Positions 26,141 through 34,362 of a stretch of DNA of 64,000 nt are shown in pieces (position 1 is the stretch's first letter; each line of letters opens with the position of its first letter). The DNA is from JAFDZW01 sp964404255 (lineage in GTDB: Bacteria; Bacteroidota; Ignavibacteria; Palsa-1295): contig CAYOJJ010000018.1 of assembly GCA_964404255.1 (NCBI GenBank), forward strand, positions 7,873-71,872, written 5' to 3'. The notes beneath the pieces were generated by a model. The model saw nothing but the letters and a program-made list of their open reading frames with translations. It was not told the DNA's origin and did not search any database. A program made the position numbers and the translations under genes.

Positions 26141-28120
26141 TTAGTGTTTGATGGATGCAACCGTACGGCGTTCGGTAGTACCGATCACAGCTTCCACGCT
26201 ATCTTTAGGTACTTCTTCTTCTTTAGGTTTTGCGGGAATGGCTGTTTTCTTGGCATACTTTGCCTGCCGGTATTTTTCGTATTCAGGGGTATTAGGTAGA
26301 ATGGTAGGCTTGGGATCTTCCCGGTCACGATATAAATAGTATTTTATAAGTTTGCGGGCAATAGGTGCAGATACAGAACCTCCAAAACCGGCATTTTCAA
26401 CCATCACGCACATCGCGATCTTCGGATGATCGAACGGAGCAAAACAAATGAACCAGGCGTGGTCTTTGCCATGCGGGTTCTGAGCCGTACCGGTTTTTCC
26501 GGCGATCTTGCAATCATGCGGGCCGGGCGTTTCGGCAGAATGAGCCGTGCCACCGCCTTCGTGAACAACACCCCACATCCCATTGCGAACGGTCTCGATA
26601 ATAGTATCGGCAATGGCTACTTTTCTTTTTTTCGGTTCGACTGTTTCCCAAATCGCCGTTTTCGGATTAAAGATGGCTCGCGCAGCATGAGGCTGTACCC
26701 ATACGCCATGATTTGCCCATGTCGCTGCGTAAGCCGCTTGTTGCAATGGCGTCACCCCGATTTCTCCCTGGCCAATACCCTGGCTAACAACATATCCTTT
26801 TGTCCAGCCTTTTGGGTACCACTTATTCATGCGGGCCGTGTTCGGTATCATTCCGCTTCCTTCAAAGCCGATATCGGCACCGGTCGGTTGGTCAAAACCG
26901 AATTCCCGGGCATATTTCCACATGGAGTCGATACCGAGCATGAGGATCGTGCGGTAATAGAACACGTCGCAGGAGGCAACGATGGAACGGTGAATATCGG
27001 TAAAGCCGTGTACTGCATCATCATGATAAGTGTGATCGCCGAAAGTGAACGAGCCGGGGCAGCTTATCGAAAAATTCATCGGGATCGTTTTTGTCTGCAT
27101 TGCTGCTGCAGCCATCATCAGTTTCCAGGTCGATCCCGGTGGATAGCGGGTCTGGGTAGCTCGATTGTACAGTGGATGGGCGGGATCGAGCATTACTTCC
27201 TGATACTCTGCTTTCGATGTTCTGCCGCTAAAAATATCAAGGTCAAAATCCGGCTTGCTTACCAGTGATAAGATCTCTCCGGTATTGGGGTCGAGCGCTA
27301 CAACGGCCCCATGCATTCCTTCGAGCAGTTGTTCGGCATATTCCTGCAATTCGATATCCATACCAAGCTGAATGCTTTGGCCATCGGTGGAATTAACATC
27401 GGCTTGCCCCTGCTTGAATCGTGCCTGACGCTGACCACGGGCATCGACGGCAACATATTCATAGCCTTTTATTCCCCGTAATTCTTTTTCATGGTAGGCT
27501 TCAAAACCCGAAGTACCGATCACATCGCCAGGATGGTAGTATTCACTATCGGCCGTCCCTTCGAGATCTTCGAGCTTCTTTTCTGAAATTTCTTTGGTAT
27601 ATCCAAGCAGATGAGAGGCGCGAACGGGAGCCACATATTGCCGTTTCGATTCAAAGGTAATATCGATACCCGGCAGGTCGCTTGCCCGCTCCTGAATAGC
27701 AGCAATCATCCGCGGGTCAAGATCGCTGATGATCTTAACTGGCTGGAATTTGGTATAGAATCCGGATTGGTTTAATTTATTTAAAATATAGTTGGTATCG
27801 ACACCGATAAGCTTTGCCAGTAACGGTAGCGTGGTCTTTTTATAGGGCTGGAAGTCTTGCGGAGTAATGGTCAGCGCATACGAAGGAATGCTGGCGGCGA
27901 TCACAGCGCCAAAGCGGTCATAAATAGCTCCGCGAACCGGGATGCGTTCGATGCGCTTGATCCCCTGCGCGCTGGCAGCTCCGCGAAGTTCGGCCCCTTC
28001 CAAGAGTTGTAATTGGACGAACCGGAATATGAAACCACCAAAAACTAAGGCAATAATAACGGCAAGTATCCGGCGCCTGGTCGGGGAAGCGAATTCATGA
28101 TCGGAAAAGAAATCAAACAT
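26141..28120 (-). CDS. mrdA: Penicillin-binding protein 2 (elongasome transpeptidase)
   Basis: The 659-residue class B PBP has a short cytoplasmic tail, one membrane anchor (ILAVIIALVFGGFIFRFVQL) and the PBP dimerisation domain (VRGAIYDRFGAVIA). The transpeptidase domain has nucleophile S330 in PPGSTWKL, an SxN-type site as SCDVFYYRT, and the KTG box as K542-TGTAQ. It cross-links peptidoglycan during elongation with RodA and MreC. The common mreBCD-mrdA-rodA cluster is not seen: the gene is followed by comM. Its C-terminus has a charged tail after about residue 615. Confidence 0.94.
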   Translation of the reverse strand: MFDFFSDHEFASPTRRRILAVIIALVFGGFIFRFVQLQLLEGAELRGAASAQGIKRIERIPVRGAIYDRFGAVIAASIPSYALTITPQDFQPYKKTTLPLLAKLIGVDTNYILNKLNQSGFYTKFQPVKIISDLDPRMIAAIQERASDLPGIDITFESKRQYVAPVRASHLLGYTKEISEKKLEDLEGTADSEYYHPGDVIGTSGFEAYHEKELRGIKGYEYVAVDARGQRQARFKQGQADVNSTDGQSIQLGMDIELQEYAEQLLEGMHGAVVALDPNTGEILSLVSKPDFDLDIFSGRTSKAEYQEVMLDPAHPLYNRATQTRYPPGSTWKLMMAAAAMQTKTIPMNFSISCPGSFTFGDHTYHDDAVHGFTDIHRSIVASCDVFYYRTILMLGIDSMWKYAREFGFDQPTGADIGFEGSGMIPNTARMNKWYPKGWTKGYVVSQGIGQGEIGVTPLQQAAYAATWANHGVWVQPHAARAIFNPKTAIWETVEPKKRKVAIADTIIETVRNGMWGVVHEGGGTAHSAETPGPHDCKIAGKTGTAQNPHGKDHAWFICFAPFDHPKIAMCVMVENAGFGGSVSAPIARKLIKYYLYRDREDPKPTILPNTPEYEKYRQAKYAKKTAIPAKPKEEEVPKDSVEAVIGTTERRTVASIKH

Positions 28121-28310
28121 TTCAGTTCTTGAAAAACGAGTGCAACCGAATGGCTTGTTCCGCGTATCGTTAACATTGTAGGATATTTATAGACTTTTCT
28201 TAAATCTATCGATATCCAAATAAACGTACTTCTCTAAAATAGACGATTTATCGATGAAGCAGCATTTTCTTCGTATTTTAACCCCACGTTTTACCTTAGG
28301 AGGAGAGACT

Positions 28311-28673
28311 ATGAGACCGTTACTATGGATAGTATTGCTTTCTTTTTTTGCTATCACGGGATGCAATAAAGGAGATAATGATAATTGGGTTGAAACAAAG
28401 GATGTTTCCGTCATGGCCTATAAATCGGACCCTGAAAATGGGAAGCAGTATCTCGATGTCATTTATGAAAATTCGGGCACTTATAATATCAGTAAAGTTA
28501 AAGTCGAATTAGTAACCTATAAGGGTACCCAGGTCGATACTGTTGTTAAAGTCATTACCCCGACCGAAGTGCTTAAACCGAAAGATAAACACCTCGCTAA
28601 ACGGCCTATCGGCGAACAACCGGCCACGTTCGATGAAGTAAAAGTCGGGCGGGTCTGGATAGTTAAGCAATAA
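28311..28673 (+). CDS. Small lipoprotein, FxLYD-like
   Basis: The start is ATG 28311 because a perfect AGGAGG (28298-28303) lies seven bases before it and the product then begins with a lipoprotein signal (MRPLLWIVLLSFFAITGC, C18). The 120-residue protein has after the linker a beta-sandwich-like pattern (LDVIYENSGTYNISKVKVEL, then a late TFDEVKVGRVWIV) resembling FxLYD domains, which are found in envelope lipoproteins without known activity. The strong RBS suggests good expression. It is the first gene of a co-directional run to 32690, though a gap of 74 bp follows. Confidence 0.65.
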   Translation: MRPLLWIVLLSFFAITGCNKGDNDNWVETKDVSVMAYKSDPENGKQYLDVIYENSGTYNISKVKVELVTYKGTQVDTVVKVITPTEVLKPKDKHLAKRPIGEQPATFDEVKVGRVWIVKQ

Positions 28674-28747
28674 TACTATTTTCGGTATTCTCTGATCGCT
28701 ACGTACGGTCCCGCTCTTGCCGTATTTTTGAGGCAAACGTTATCTCA

Positions 28748-29482
28748 ATGACCCAAACCTTTGTGTTCGATATTGAAACGGTGCCATTACCGTTCGATCA
28801 ATCATTCGATGAAGTCCAGAAAGAATACCTTTTACGCGGACTAACCGAAGAAAAAGATATAGAGAATCAAAAGCGCTTCGGGGCTCTTAATCCACTGCTC
28901 GGCCGGATCGTATGTATCGGTATCTTTATTCCTGAGCTCAAGCGTGGAGTGGCTCTTTCTCTTGCCGATAGCGAGGCAGAAGAAACGATCGAATATAGCG
29001 ATCATTCGGTGAAGTATCTTTCTTTTGCCGATGAAGCAGCGCTGATTACACACTTTTGGAAAGGGCTTGAGGCCCAACGATATTCTTCGTATGTGACATT
29101 CAATGGCCGCAATTTCGATTGCCCGTTTCTTATGCTTCGCAGTGCTGCGCTCGGCGTCAGGCCAACGGTAAATTTAATGGCCGGAACCCGCTGGGCATTC
29201 CGGGTCGGAGGTAAAAATTATGAGGCCGATCATATCGATCTTGCCGATAAACTGGTCTTCGGTGCCGGCTTCGATAAGAATGGAGCAACCCGACGTTTTA
29301 ACCTTGATTTTTATACTAAATCTTTCGGCATAAAATCTCCAAAAGCAGAAGGTGTTACCGGCTATGAAGTGCCGGAATATTTCGCCGAAGGTAAGATCAG
29401 GGAAATAGCCGAATATTGCGTCCGCGATGTGGTAGCAACGGCTGAATTATATGACCGCTGGAATACGTTATTGCGGTTCTAA
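28748..29482 (+). CDS. Predicted 3'-5' exonuclease, DEDD superfamily (PolB-like)
   Basis: The 244-residue protein starts with the ExoI motif FDIETVP (Asp and Glu metal ligands). It continues with ExoII-like VTFNGRNFDCPFLMLRSAAL and ends with an ExoIII-like EYCVRDVVATAELYDR (Asp). This matches the RNase H-like 'predicted 3'-5' exonuclease related to the PolB exonuclease domain' family. It would trim single-stranded ends of DNA or RNA, and the substrate is not known. It precedes a permease and the mutT-mutY-ogg genes on the same strand, which fits but does not prove a DNA-repair link. Confidence 0.85.
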   Translation: MTQTFVFDIETVPLPFDQSFDEVQKEYLLRGLTEEKDIENQKRFGALNPLLGRIVCIGIFIPELKRGVALSLADSEAEETIEYSDHSVKYLSFADEAALITHFWKGLEAQRYSSYVTFNGRNFDCPFLMLRSAALGVRPTVNLMAGTRWAFRVGGKNYEADHIDLADKLVFGAGFDKNGATRRFNLDFYTKSFGIKSPKAEGVTGYEVPEYFAEGKIREIAEYCVRDVVATAELYDRWNTLLRF

Positions 29483-29496
29483 AATTATATACCGGT

Positions 29497-30750
29497 ATCT
29501 TTTATCCGTTTTACATAGCTGGCCGCTTTATCCGGCATCGTCGCAATGACGAACAGGGAAATCCGTCAAAGAAACGGTTCGTCTCTTTCATTATTGCTAT
29601 CGCCATTGGGGCAGTAGGTCTTGGAACAGCTACCCTTATCGTAGCGCTTTCCATTCTTTCCGGATTTGAAAAGACACTAACCAATAACGTGATCGGTTAT
29701 ACAGCCCATGCCGAGATCAGTTCATTTGGCAATCGCCCCCTGCCGGATTATCCTACTACTTTACGAATATTACCGAAGAAATTCCAGCACGTAAAAACGA
29801 TCGTGCCGATGGTCGAGCAGGAAGTAGTACTGCGCAGTTCGAAGGGGATAGCCGGAGTCGTTATGCAGGGAGTACCGGTCGGTGATTCACTTACGCTGGC
29901 CTTTAAGCGTTTGAAATATGGCCGGGCGCCTTCGGATCAATATAGCGATTCTATTCCTGAAGTAATTCTTAGCAGCGGGACTGCCAAAGAACTGCATACC
30001 GATACCGGAAAGATCATTACCGTCTTTCGGTTTTTTGAAGGGATGCAAAGCCGCGAAGATGTCATTAGTAATCTTATGCGCTTCCGGGTCGTCGGTATTT
30101 TCGAAACCGGAATGACCGAATACGATAACAGCCTCTCCTATACCACTCTTGCTTCGGCACAGCATTTACGCAGAATCAGCCCGACACAGGTTAGCGGCTT
30201 CCGTTTACTTGTCGATGATCTGAACCAGGTTAATGAGATCAGTTCGAGTATCCGCCGCTACCTTCCCTATCCCTATTTCATCCAGACGGTCTATGAAATG
30301 TACCCGACCATCTTTGGCTGGATCGAACTACAAAAAAAGCCGATTCCCATTATTCTCGGATTGATCATTATTGTGGCGGCCTTTAATGTCATTTCGACCT
30401 TGCTCATTCTGGTGATCGAAAAGACGCGCCAGATCGGGGTACTGAAATCGCTCGGCGCGGCAAATGCATCTATTCTTTCTATCTTTGTTTCCGAAGGCGC
30501 TTATATTGCTGTTACCGGTACGATTATCGGAAATATAATTGCCTTTGTGCTTTGCTATTTACAATTGCATTATCAATTCTTCAAACTCCGTGCCGATATC
30601 TATTTTATGCCAAGCGTCCCGATTTCCATTGAATGGCAGCACTATGTAATTGTAAGTGCCATTGCACTGACGATCACTATCACTTCTGCCATTATACCGG
30701 CGCGAATTGCTACGAAGATCACTCCAATTAAAGCGTTAAAATTCGGATGA
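29497..30750 (+). CDS. LolC/E-type FtsX-like ABC transporter permease, non-canonical start
   Basis: Only a GTG at 29689 and later ATGs are canonical starts in this frame. The frame upstream clearly encodes the conserved N-terminus of the family: FYIAGRFIRHRR, then a first membrane helix VSFIIAIAIGAVGLGTATLI and LSGFEK. By alignment to family members the start should be at ATC 29497 (I/M-FYPFY), 15 bp after the previous stop. From there the product has 417 residues. The C-terminal FtsX domain has three helices (PIILGLIIIVAAFNVISTLL, a helix around ILSIFVSEGAYIAVTGTIIG, and a last one before ARIATKITPIKALKFG). LolCE extracts lipoproteins from the inner membrane with the ATPase LolD, which is not adjacent. 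The stop overlaps the next ATG (ATGA). Confidence 0.8.
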   Translation: MFYPFYIAGRFIRHRRNDEQGNPSKKRFVSFIIAIAIGAVGLGTATLIVALSILSGFEKTLTNNVIGYTAHAEISSFGNRPLPDYPTTLRILPKKFQHVKTIVPMVEQEVVLRSSKGIAGVVMQGVPVGDSLTLAFKRLKYGRAPSDQYSDSIPEVILSSGTAKELHTDTGKIITVFRFFEGMQSREDVISNLMRFRVVGIFETGMTEYDNSLSYTTLASAQHLRRISPTQVSGFRLLVDDLNQVNEISSSIRRYLPYPYFIQTVYEMYPTIFGWIELQKKPIPIILGLIIIVAAFNVISTLLILVIEKTRQIGVLKSLGAANASILSIFVSEGAYIAVTGTIIGNIIAFVLCYLQLHYQFFKLRADIYFMPSVPISIEWQHYVIVSAIALTITITSAIIPARIATKITPIKALKFG

Positions 30751-31151
30751 TACCGGTTGAAGTCGTAACGGCGTTATTGATCAGAGACGGTAAAGTTCTT
30801 ATGGGCGAACGCCATGAGAAAAAGCTCTACCCTTTTCATTGGGAGTTTCCAGGTGGGAAAGTTGAGTCGAACGAGACATTACTTGAAGCCCTGAAGCGCG
30901 AACTTACCGAAGAACTTGAAATAGAGCTGGTATCAGCCGCCCCCTATTTCGAAGATACGATGACCTATTCGAATGGCATCACCTATCATGTAACATTCTT
31001 CGTCGTTACAGAATTTATTGGCGAACCCCAAAATACCGAGTTCAATGCCATCGGCTGGTTCGATGCAGAAACGCTACCATCACTACAGCATTTAAGCGGT
31101 AATAAAGCTATCCTCGATAGATTATTTTCCGAAGGAATTCCGGCACAGTGA
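30747..31151 (+). CDS. mutT: Nudix hydrolase, MutT-like (8-oxo-dGTP diphosphatase)
   Basis: The 134-residue Nudix protein begins VEVVTALLIRDGKVLMGERH and has the Nudix box GGKVESNETLLEALKREL followed by TEELEIEL. All acidic metal ligands are present, though the usual Gly near the end of the box is Glu. Length and sequence fit MutT/MutX, which cleans 8-oxo-dGTP from the nucleotide pool. The function is strongly supported by context: it overlaps the upstream permease by ATGA, and its stop overlaps the GTG of mutY. Other Nudix substrates remain possible. Confidence 0.88.
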   Translation: MIPVEVVTALLIRDGKVLMGERHEKKLYPFHWEFPGGKVESNETLLEALKRELTEELEIELVSAAPYFEDTMTYSNGITYHVTFFVVTEFIGEPQNTEFNAIGWFDAETLPSLQHLSGNKAILDRLFSEGIPAQ

Positions 31152-32071
31152 GAAAACAGCAACGAGAACGGCTGCTGGAAGCGCGGCGTCTTCTGTTGCG
31201 GTGGCACAATAATAATGCCCGGCCTTTTTCCTGGCGCGGGAAAATTCGAGATCCGTATTCCGTTCTCTTATGCGAACTCATGGGCCAGCAAACCCAGGCT
31301 ACCCGTATCGAAGAATACCTTAAGCGCTTTTTAAGTCATTTCACTTCCCCATCGGAGCTTGCTGCAGCTTCACAGCCTCAGATTCTTCGCCTGTGGCAAG
31401 GTCTCGGTTATAACCGCCGCGCTATTAATCTGCACCGGGCAATGAAAGCGATCGCTACCGATCATAATAATACAGTCCCGAATAATTACGAACAGTTACT
31501 CGATTTACCGGGCGTTGGTCCTTATACGGCAAAAGCGGTGCTTGTCTTTGCATACGAAGAACCTTATTCTGCTATCGATGTGAATGTCAGCCGCGTAATT
31601 ACAAGGCTTTATTCCCGGACGACCAAACATGAGACGCTGCTACCTATAAAACAGGTGGAAGAAATCGCCGATAGTATTTTACCGAAAAAGCAGGTAAGAG
31701 CCTGGCATGAAGCGCTAATGGATCTCGGTGCAATGATTTGCATAAAGCGAGCGCCGAAATGCAATAGCTGTCCGTTAAAAGAAGTCTGTCCTTCAACTGG
31801 CCTTGGCACGAAGCAACGTAAAGATAAAATCCCGGCCAATCGTACTGTGGAAAAGCTGTATTTCGAACATCCGAAGCGTATCTGGCGCGGAAGGGTCTTA
31901 AAATATATCAGTAATAATTCCGGTGCGAGCCGGCAGGCAATTGGCGCATATCTTCGAAAGAATTTCAATCTGAATCCCGCACAAAGCACGACCATTTTAT
32001 CGCTTGTGCTCCCCGAGCTCAAAGAAGAAGGATTCATACAGATCATGGGCAGGAGGATAGAACTTGCCTGA
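31148..32071 (+). CDS. mutY: A/G-specific adenine DNA glycosylase with C-terminal winged-helix-like domain
   Basis: The 307-residue protein starts at GTG 31148 (overlap GTGA with mutT). The HhH-GPD core has PYSVLLCELMGQQTQATRIEEY, the hairpin LLDLPGVGPYTAKAVLVFAY and catalytic Asp in AIDVNVSRVITRLY. The [4Fe-4S] ligands C-x6-C-x2-C-x5-C are intact in CIKRAPKCNSCPLKEVC. It removes A opposite 8-oxoG. Instead of the Nudix-like 8-oxoG recognition domain, the last ~85 residues (KRIWRGRVLKYISNNSG ... VLPELKEEGFIQIMGRRIEL) look like a winged helix, as in some actinobacterial MutY proteins. Confidence 0.92.
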   Translation: MRKQQRERLLEARRLLLRWHNNNARPFSWRGKIRDPYSVLLCELMGQQTQATRIEEYLKRFLSHFTSPSELAAASQPQILRLWQGLGYNRRAINLHRAMKAIATDHNNTVPNNYEQLLDLPGVGPYTAKAVLVFAYEEPYSAIDVNVSRVITRLYSRTTKHETLLPIKQVEEIADSILPKKQVRAWHEALMDLGAMICIKRAPKCNSCPLKEVCPSTGLGTKQRKDKIPANRTVEKLYFEHPKRIWRGRVLKYISNNSGASRQAIGAYLRKNFNLNPAQSTTILSLVLPELKEEGFIQIMGRRIELA

Positions 32072-32690
32072 GCTTCCCGAACCCTGGAAAAGCGCATATC
32101 AGGCAAGCACGGACGCTATTAAAAACAGGCTCTCCGATTTTGCCGCTATTCCAAGAGAAGAGTATTTTTACGAGTTAATCTTTTGTATTCTCACTCCGCA
32201 ATCAAGTGCAAGAAATGCCGAAGCTACAATAGCTAAGTTACAAACAGGTGCATTTTTTGAGAAGGGGTTCGATCCCACGGAAGTACTTCGCCATAGCGAG
32301 CACTATATTCGTTTTCATAATACAAAAGCGAGAAGATTACTTCGCATTCGTGAGGAATATTCGGATATTGTTGCTTTAATAGCAGCCGAATATGAAGACC
32401 CCATTGCTTTCAGGCAACAGTTGAGAGAAAAAGTACCGGGATTCGGGTTAAAAGAAACATCACATTTTTTACGCAATATCGGTTTTCGGAATTTTGCTAT
32501 TTTAGACCGACATATTTTAAAGCATCTTCAGCGGCTGGACGTAATAAAAAGTATTCCCACAAGCATGACCGATAAGCAGTACTTATCCATAGAGGAAAAA
32601 TGGAAAAAATATGCGAAGGAAATTGGCATCCCACTCGATGAACTCGATCTGCTGTTTTGGAGTATGGAAACCGGAGAAATTCGAAAGTGA
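32064..32690 (+). CDS. N-glycosylase/DNA lyase, Ogg2 (archaeal-type 8-oxoguanine glycosylase)
   Basis: The TTG start at 32064 is supported by AGGAGG (32051-32056), seven bases upstream and inside the end of mutY, which it overlaps by 8 bp. The 208-residue HhH protein has VPGFGLKETSHFLRNIGF followed by FAILDRHILKHL. That matches the Ogg2 family (as in Methanocaldococcus and Thermotoga), with catalytic Lys in the hairpin and Asp in LDRHI. It excises 8-oxoG and cleaves the abasic site. With mutT and mutY it completes a GO repair set. No iron-sulfur cysteines are present, which fits Ogg2. Confidence 0.88.
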   Translation: MPELPEPWKSAYQASTDAIKNRLSDFAAIPREEYFYELIFCILTPQSSARNAEATIAKLQTGAFFEKGFDPTEVLRHSEHYIRFHNTKARRLLRIREEYSDIVALIAAEYEDPIAFRQQLREKVPGFGLKETSHFLRNIGFRNFAILDRHILKHLQRLDVIKSIPTSMTDKQYLSIEEKWKKYAKEIGIPLDELDLLFWSMETGEIRK

Positions 32691-32692
32691 GC

Positions 32693-33940
32693 TTACGGGG
32701 TATCGGTTATCGTATGCTCGATGAGGCCCTCGATGCCATGAGAATGGCCGCCCAATAAATGTCCTAATTTTTTGCGCTTGGTTTCCAGATAAGCAGCATT
32801 TGCTTCGCCGGCCGGAATATCGATCGGTACTCTTCCAACTACTTCCAACCCATAACTACCGAGGCCAACGATCTTTTTCGGATTATTAGTCAGAAGTTTC
32901 ATTTTATTAATACCGAGATCGGCAAGTATCTGCGCGCCAATGCCATAATCACGAAGATCGGCCTTGAAGCCCAATGCTTCATTCGCTTCAACGGTATCCT
33001 TGCCTTCTTCCTGAAGTTTGTATGCCTTCAACTTATTGGCTAAACCAATACCACGTCCTTCCTGACGCATATACAGCACTACCCCACGCCCTGCTTTTTC
33101 TACCATCATCATGGCGGCATGAAGCTGATCCTGGCAATCGCATCGAAGCGAGCCAAGGGTATCACCGGTAAAACACTCCGAGTGCACGCGTACCAATGGC
33201 GGCTCTCCAGTAGCTACATCGCCTTTTGTTAAAGCAATATGCTCTTTACCATCGACCTTGTTTTTATATAGATGAAGCTTGAAATCGCCATAGTAGGTTG
33301 GTAGCATCACCTCTACAACTTTTTCGATAAGCTTTTCGCGCTCGGTGCGGTACTTGATAAGATCCTGCACCGATATGATCTTCATATCGTGCTCATCGGC
33401 GATCTTGCGAAGCTGGGGTAAGCGCGCCATGGTCCCATCCTCATTGAGTATCTCTACAAGTACTCCTGCAGGATAAAAACCAGCCATGCGGGCAAGATCG
33501 ACTGCTGCCTCAGTATGCCCTGCCCGGCGAAGCACTCCTTCATCGACAGCTCGAAGCGGGAAAATATGTCCCGGCCGCGCGAAATCCCGCGAACCGGCAG
33601 AAGGATTGGCTAAAGCACGAACCGTTGCGGCCCTATCGCTGACGGAGACGCCGGTGGTAGTACCATGTACATAATCGACCGTGACCGTGAAGGGCGTACC
33701 ATGCAAAGCAGTATTGACATCGACCATCATTGAAAGATCGAGATCGCGGGCTCTCGCTTCGGTGATCGGCGCACAGACCACTCCGCGGCCATAGCGGGTC
33801 ATGAAGTTGATCGTTTCCGGAGTCGTTACTTCGGCAGCCGTAATAAAATCGCCTTCGTTTTCCCTGTCTTCGTCATCGACAACAATGACAAGCTTGCCTT
33901 TTTTTATATCGGCTATTGCAGCATCGATCGAATCGAGCAT
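32693..33940 (-). CDS. ribBA: Bifunctional DHBP synthase / GTP cyclohydrolase II
   Basis: The 415-residue fusion performs two early steps of riboflavin synthesis. The N-terminal RibB domain has DDEDRENEGDFITAAE, then PFTVTVDYVHGTTTGVS and RAGHTEAAVDLARMAG. The C-terminal RibA domain has the zinc cysteines in ECFTGDTLGSLRCDC, RQEGRGIGLANKLKAY and the GIGAQILADLGI motif. Both halves look catalytically complete. Its stop is only 2 bp from the stop of the convergent ogg gene. It is the last gene of the minus-strand cluster and lies 32 bp after yajC. Confidence 0.96.
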   Translation of the reverse strand: MLDSIDAAIADIKKGKLVIVVDDEDRENEGDFITAAEVTTPETINFMTRYGRGVVCAPITEARARDLDLSMMVDVNTALHGTPFTVTVDYVHGTTTGVSVSDRAATVRALANPSAGSRDFARPGHIFPLRAVDEGVLRRAGHTEAAVDLARMAGFYPAGVLVEILNEDGTMARLPQLRKIADEHDMKIISVQDLIKYRTEREKLIEKVVEVMLPTYYGDFKLHLYKNKVDGKEHIALTKGDVATGEPPLVRVHSECFTGDTLGSLRCDCQDQLHAAMMMVEKAGRGVVLYMRQEGRGIGLANKLKAYKLQEEGKDTVEANEALGFKADLRDYGIGAQILADLGINKMKLLTNNPKKIVGLGSYGLEVVGRVPIDIPAGEANAAYLETKRKKLGHLLGGHSHGIEGLIEHTITDTP

Positions 33941-33972
33941 GGCCTTCCCTCTCTATAAAACCTGGAAAATTC

Positions 33973-34302
33973 TTATTTAGGGATGATCGCCGTTACAGCA
34001 GTCTTTTCAAAACGGATCTTGGTATTTTCAGCAACTTCTACCAAGATAGTCTTATCTTCGAGAGCGGTAATTTTTCCATGCATGCCGCCGGAAAGGATTA
34101 CCTTGTCTCCTTTATCCATCTTAGAAAGCTGTTCATCGCGCTCTTTCTGGCGTTTGCGCTGCGGACGGAGGATCATAAAATAGAAGATCAACCCGATAGA
34201 GGCGAACATAATAAGTGTGGAAGTAAGGCTGGAAGCCGGGTCCTGCCCTCCACCCTGGGGTGCCATTAAAATAACGGCAAGAGAAGATAAATTCATGGTC
34301 AT
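33973..34302 (-). CDS. yajC: Preprotein translocase subunit YajC
   Basis: The 109-residue protein is typical YajC: one N-terminal membrane helix (ending IGLIFYFMILRPQRKRQKER, the family signature) and a small cytosolic beta domain with GDKVILSGGMHGKITAL. It accompanies SecDF in the translocase. The order tgt-yajC is conserved in many bacteria, but here ribBA follows instead of secD. ATG 34302 or 34296 may be the start. Confidence 0.95.
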   Translation of the reverse strand: MTMNLSSLAVILMAPQGGGQDPASSLTSTLIMFASIGLIFYFMILRPQRKRQKERDEQLSKMDKGDKVILSGGMHGKITALEDKTILVEVAENTKIRFEKTAVTAIIPK

Positions 34303-34362
34303 AAATTAGTTAGATTAATAAAACAGATATCGGGCTCAAAACATTCTTCCCGGCGAAACTGC

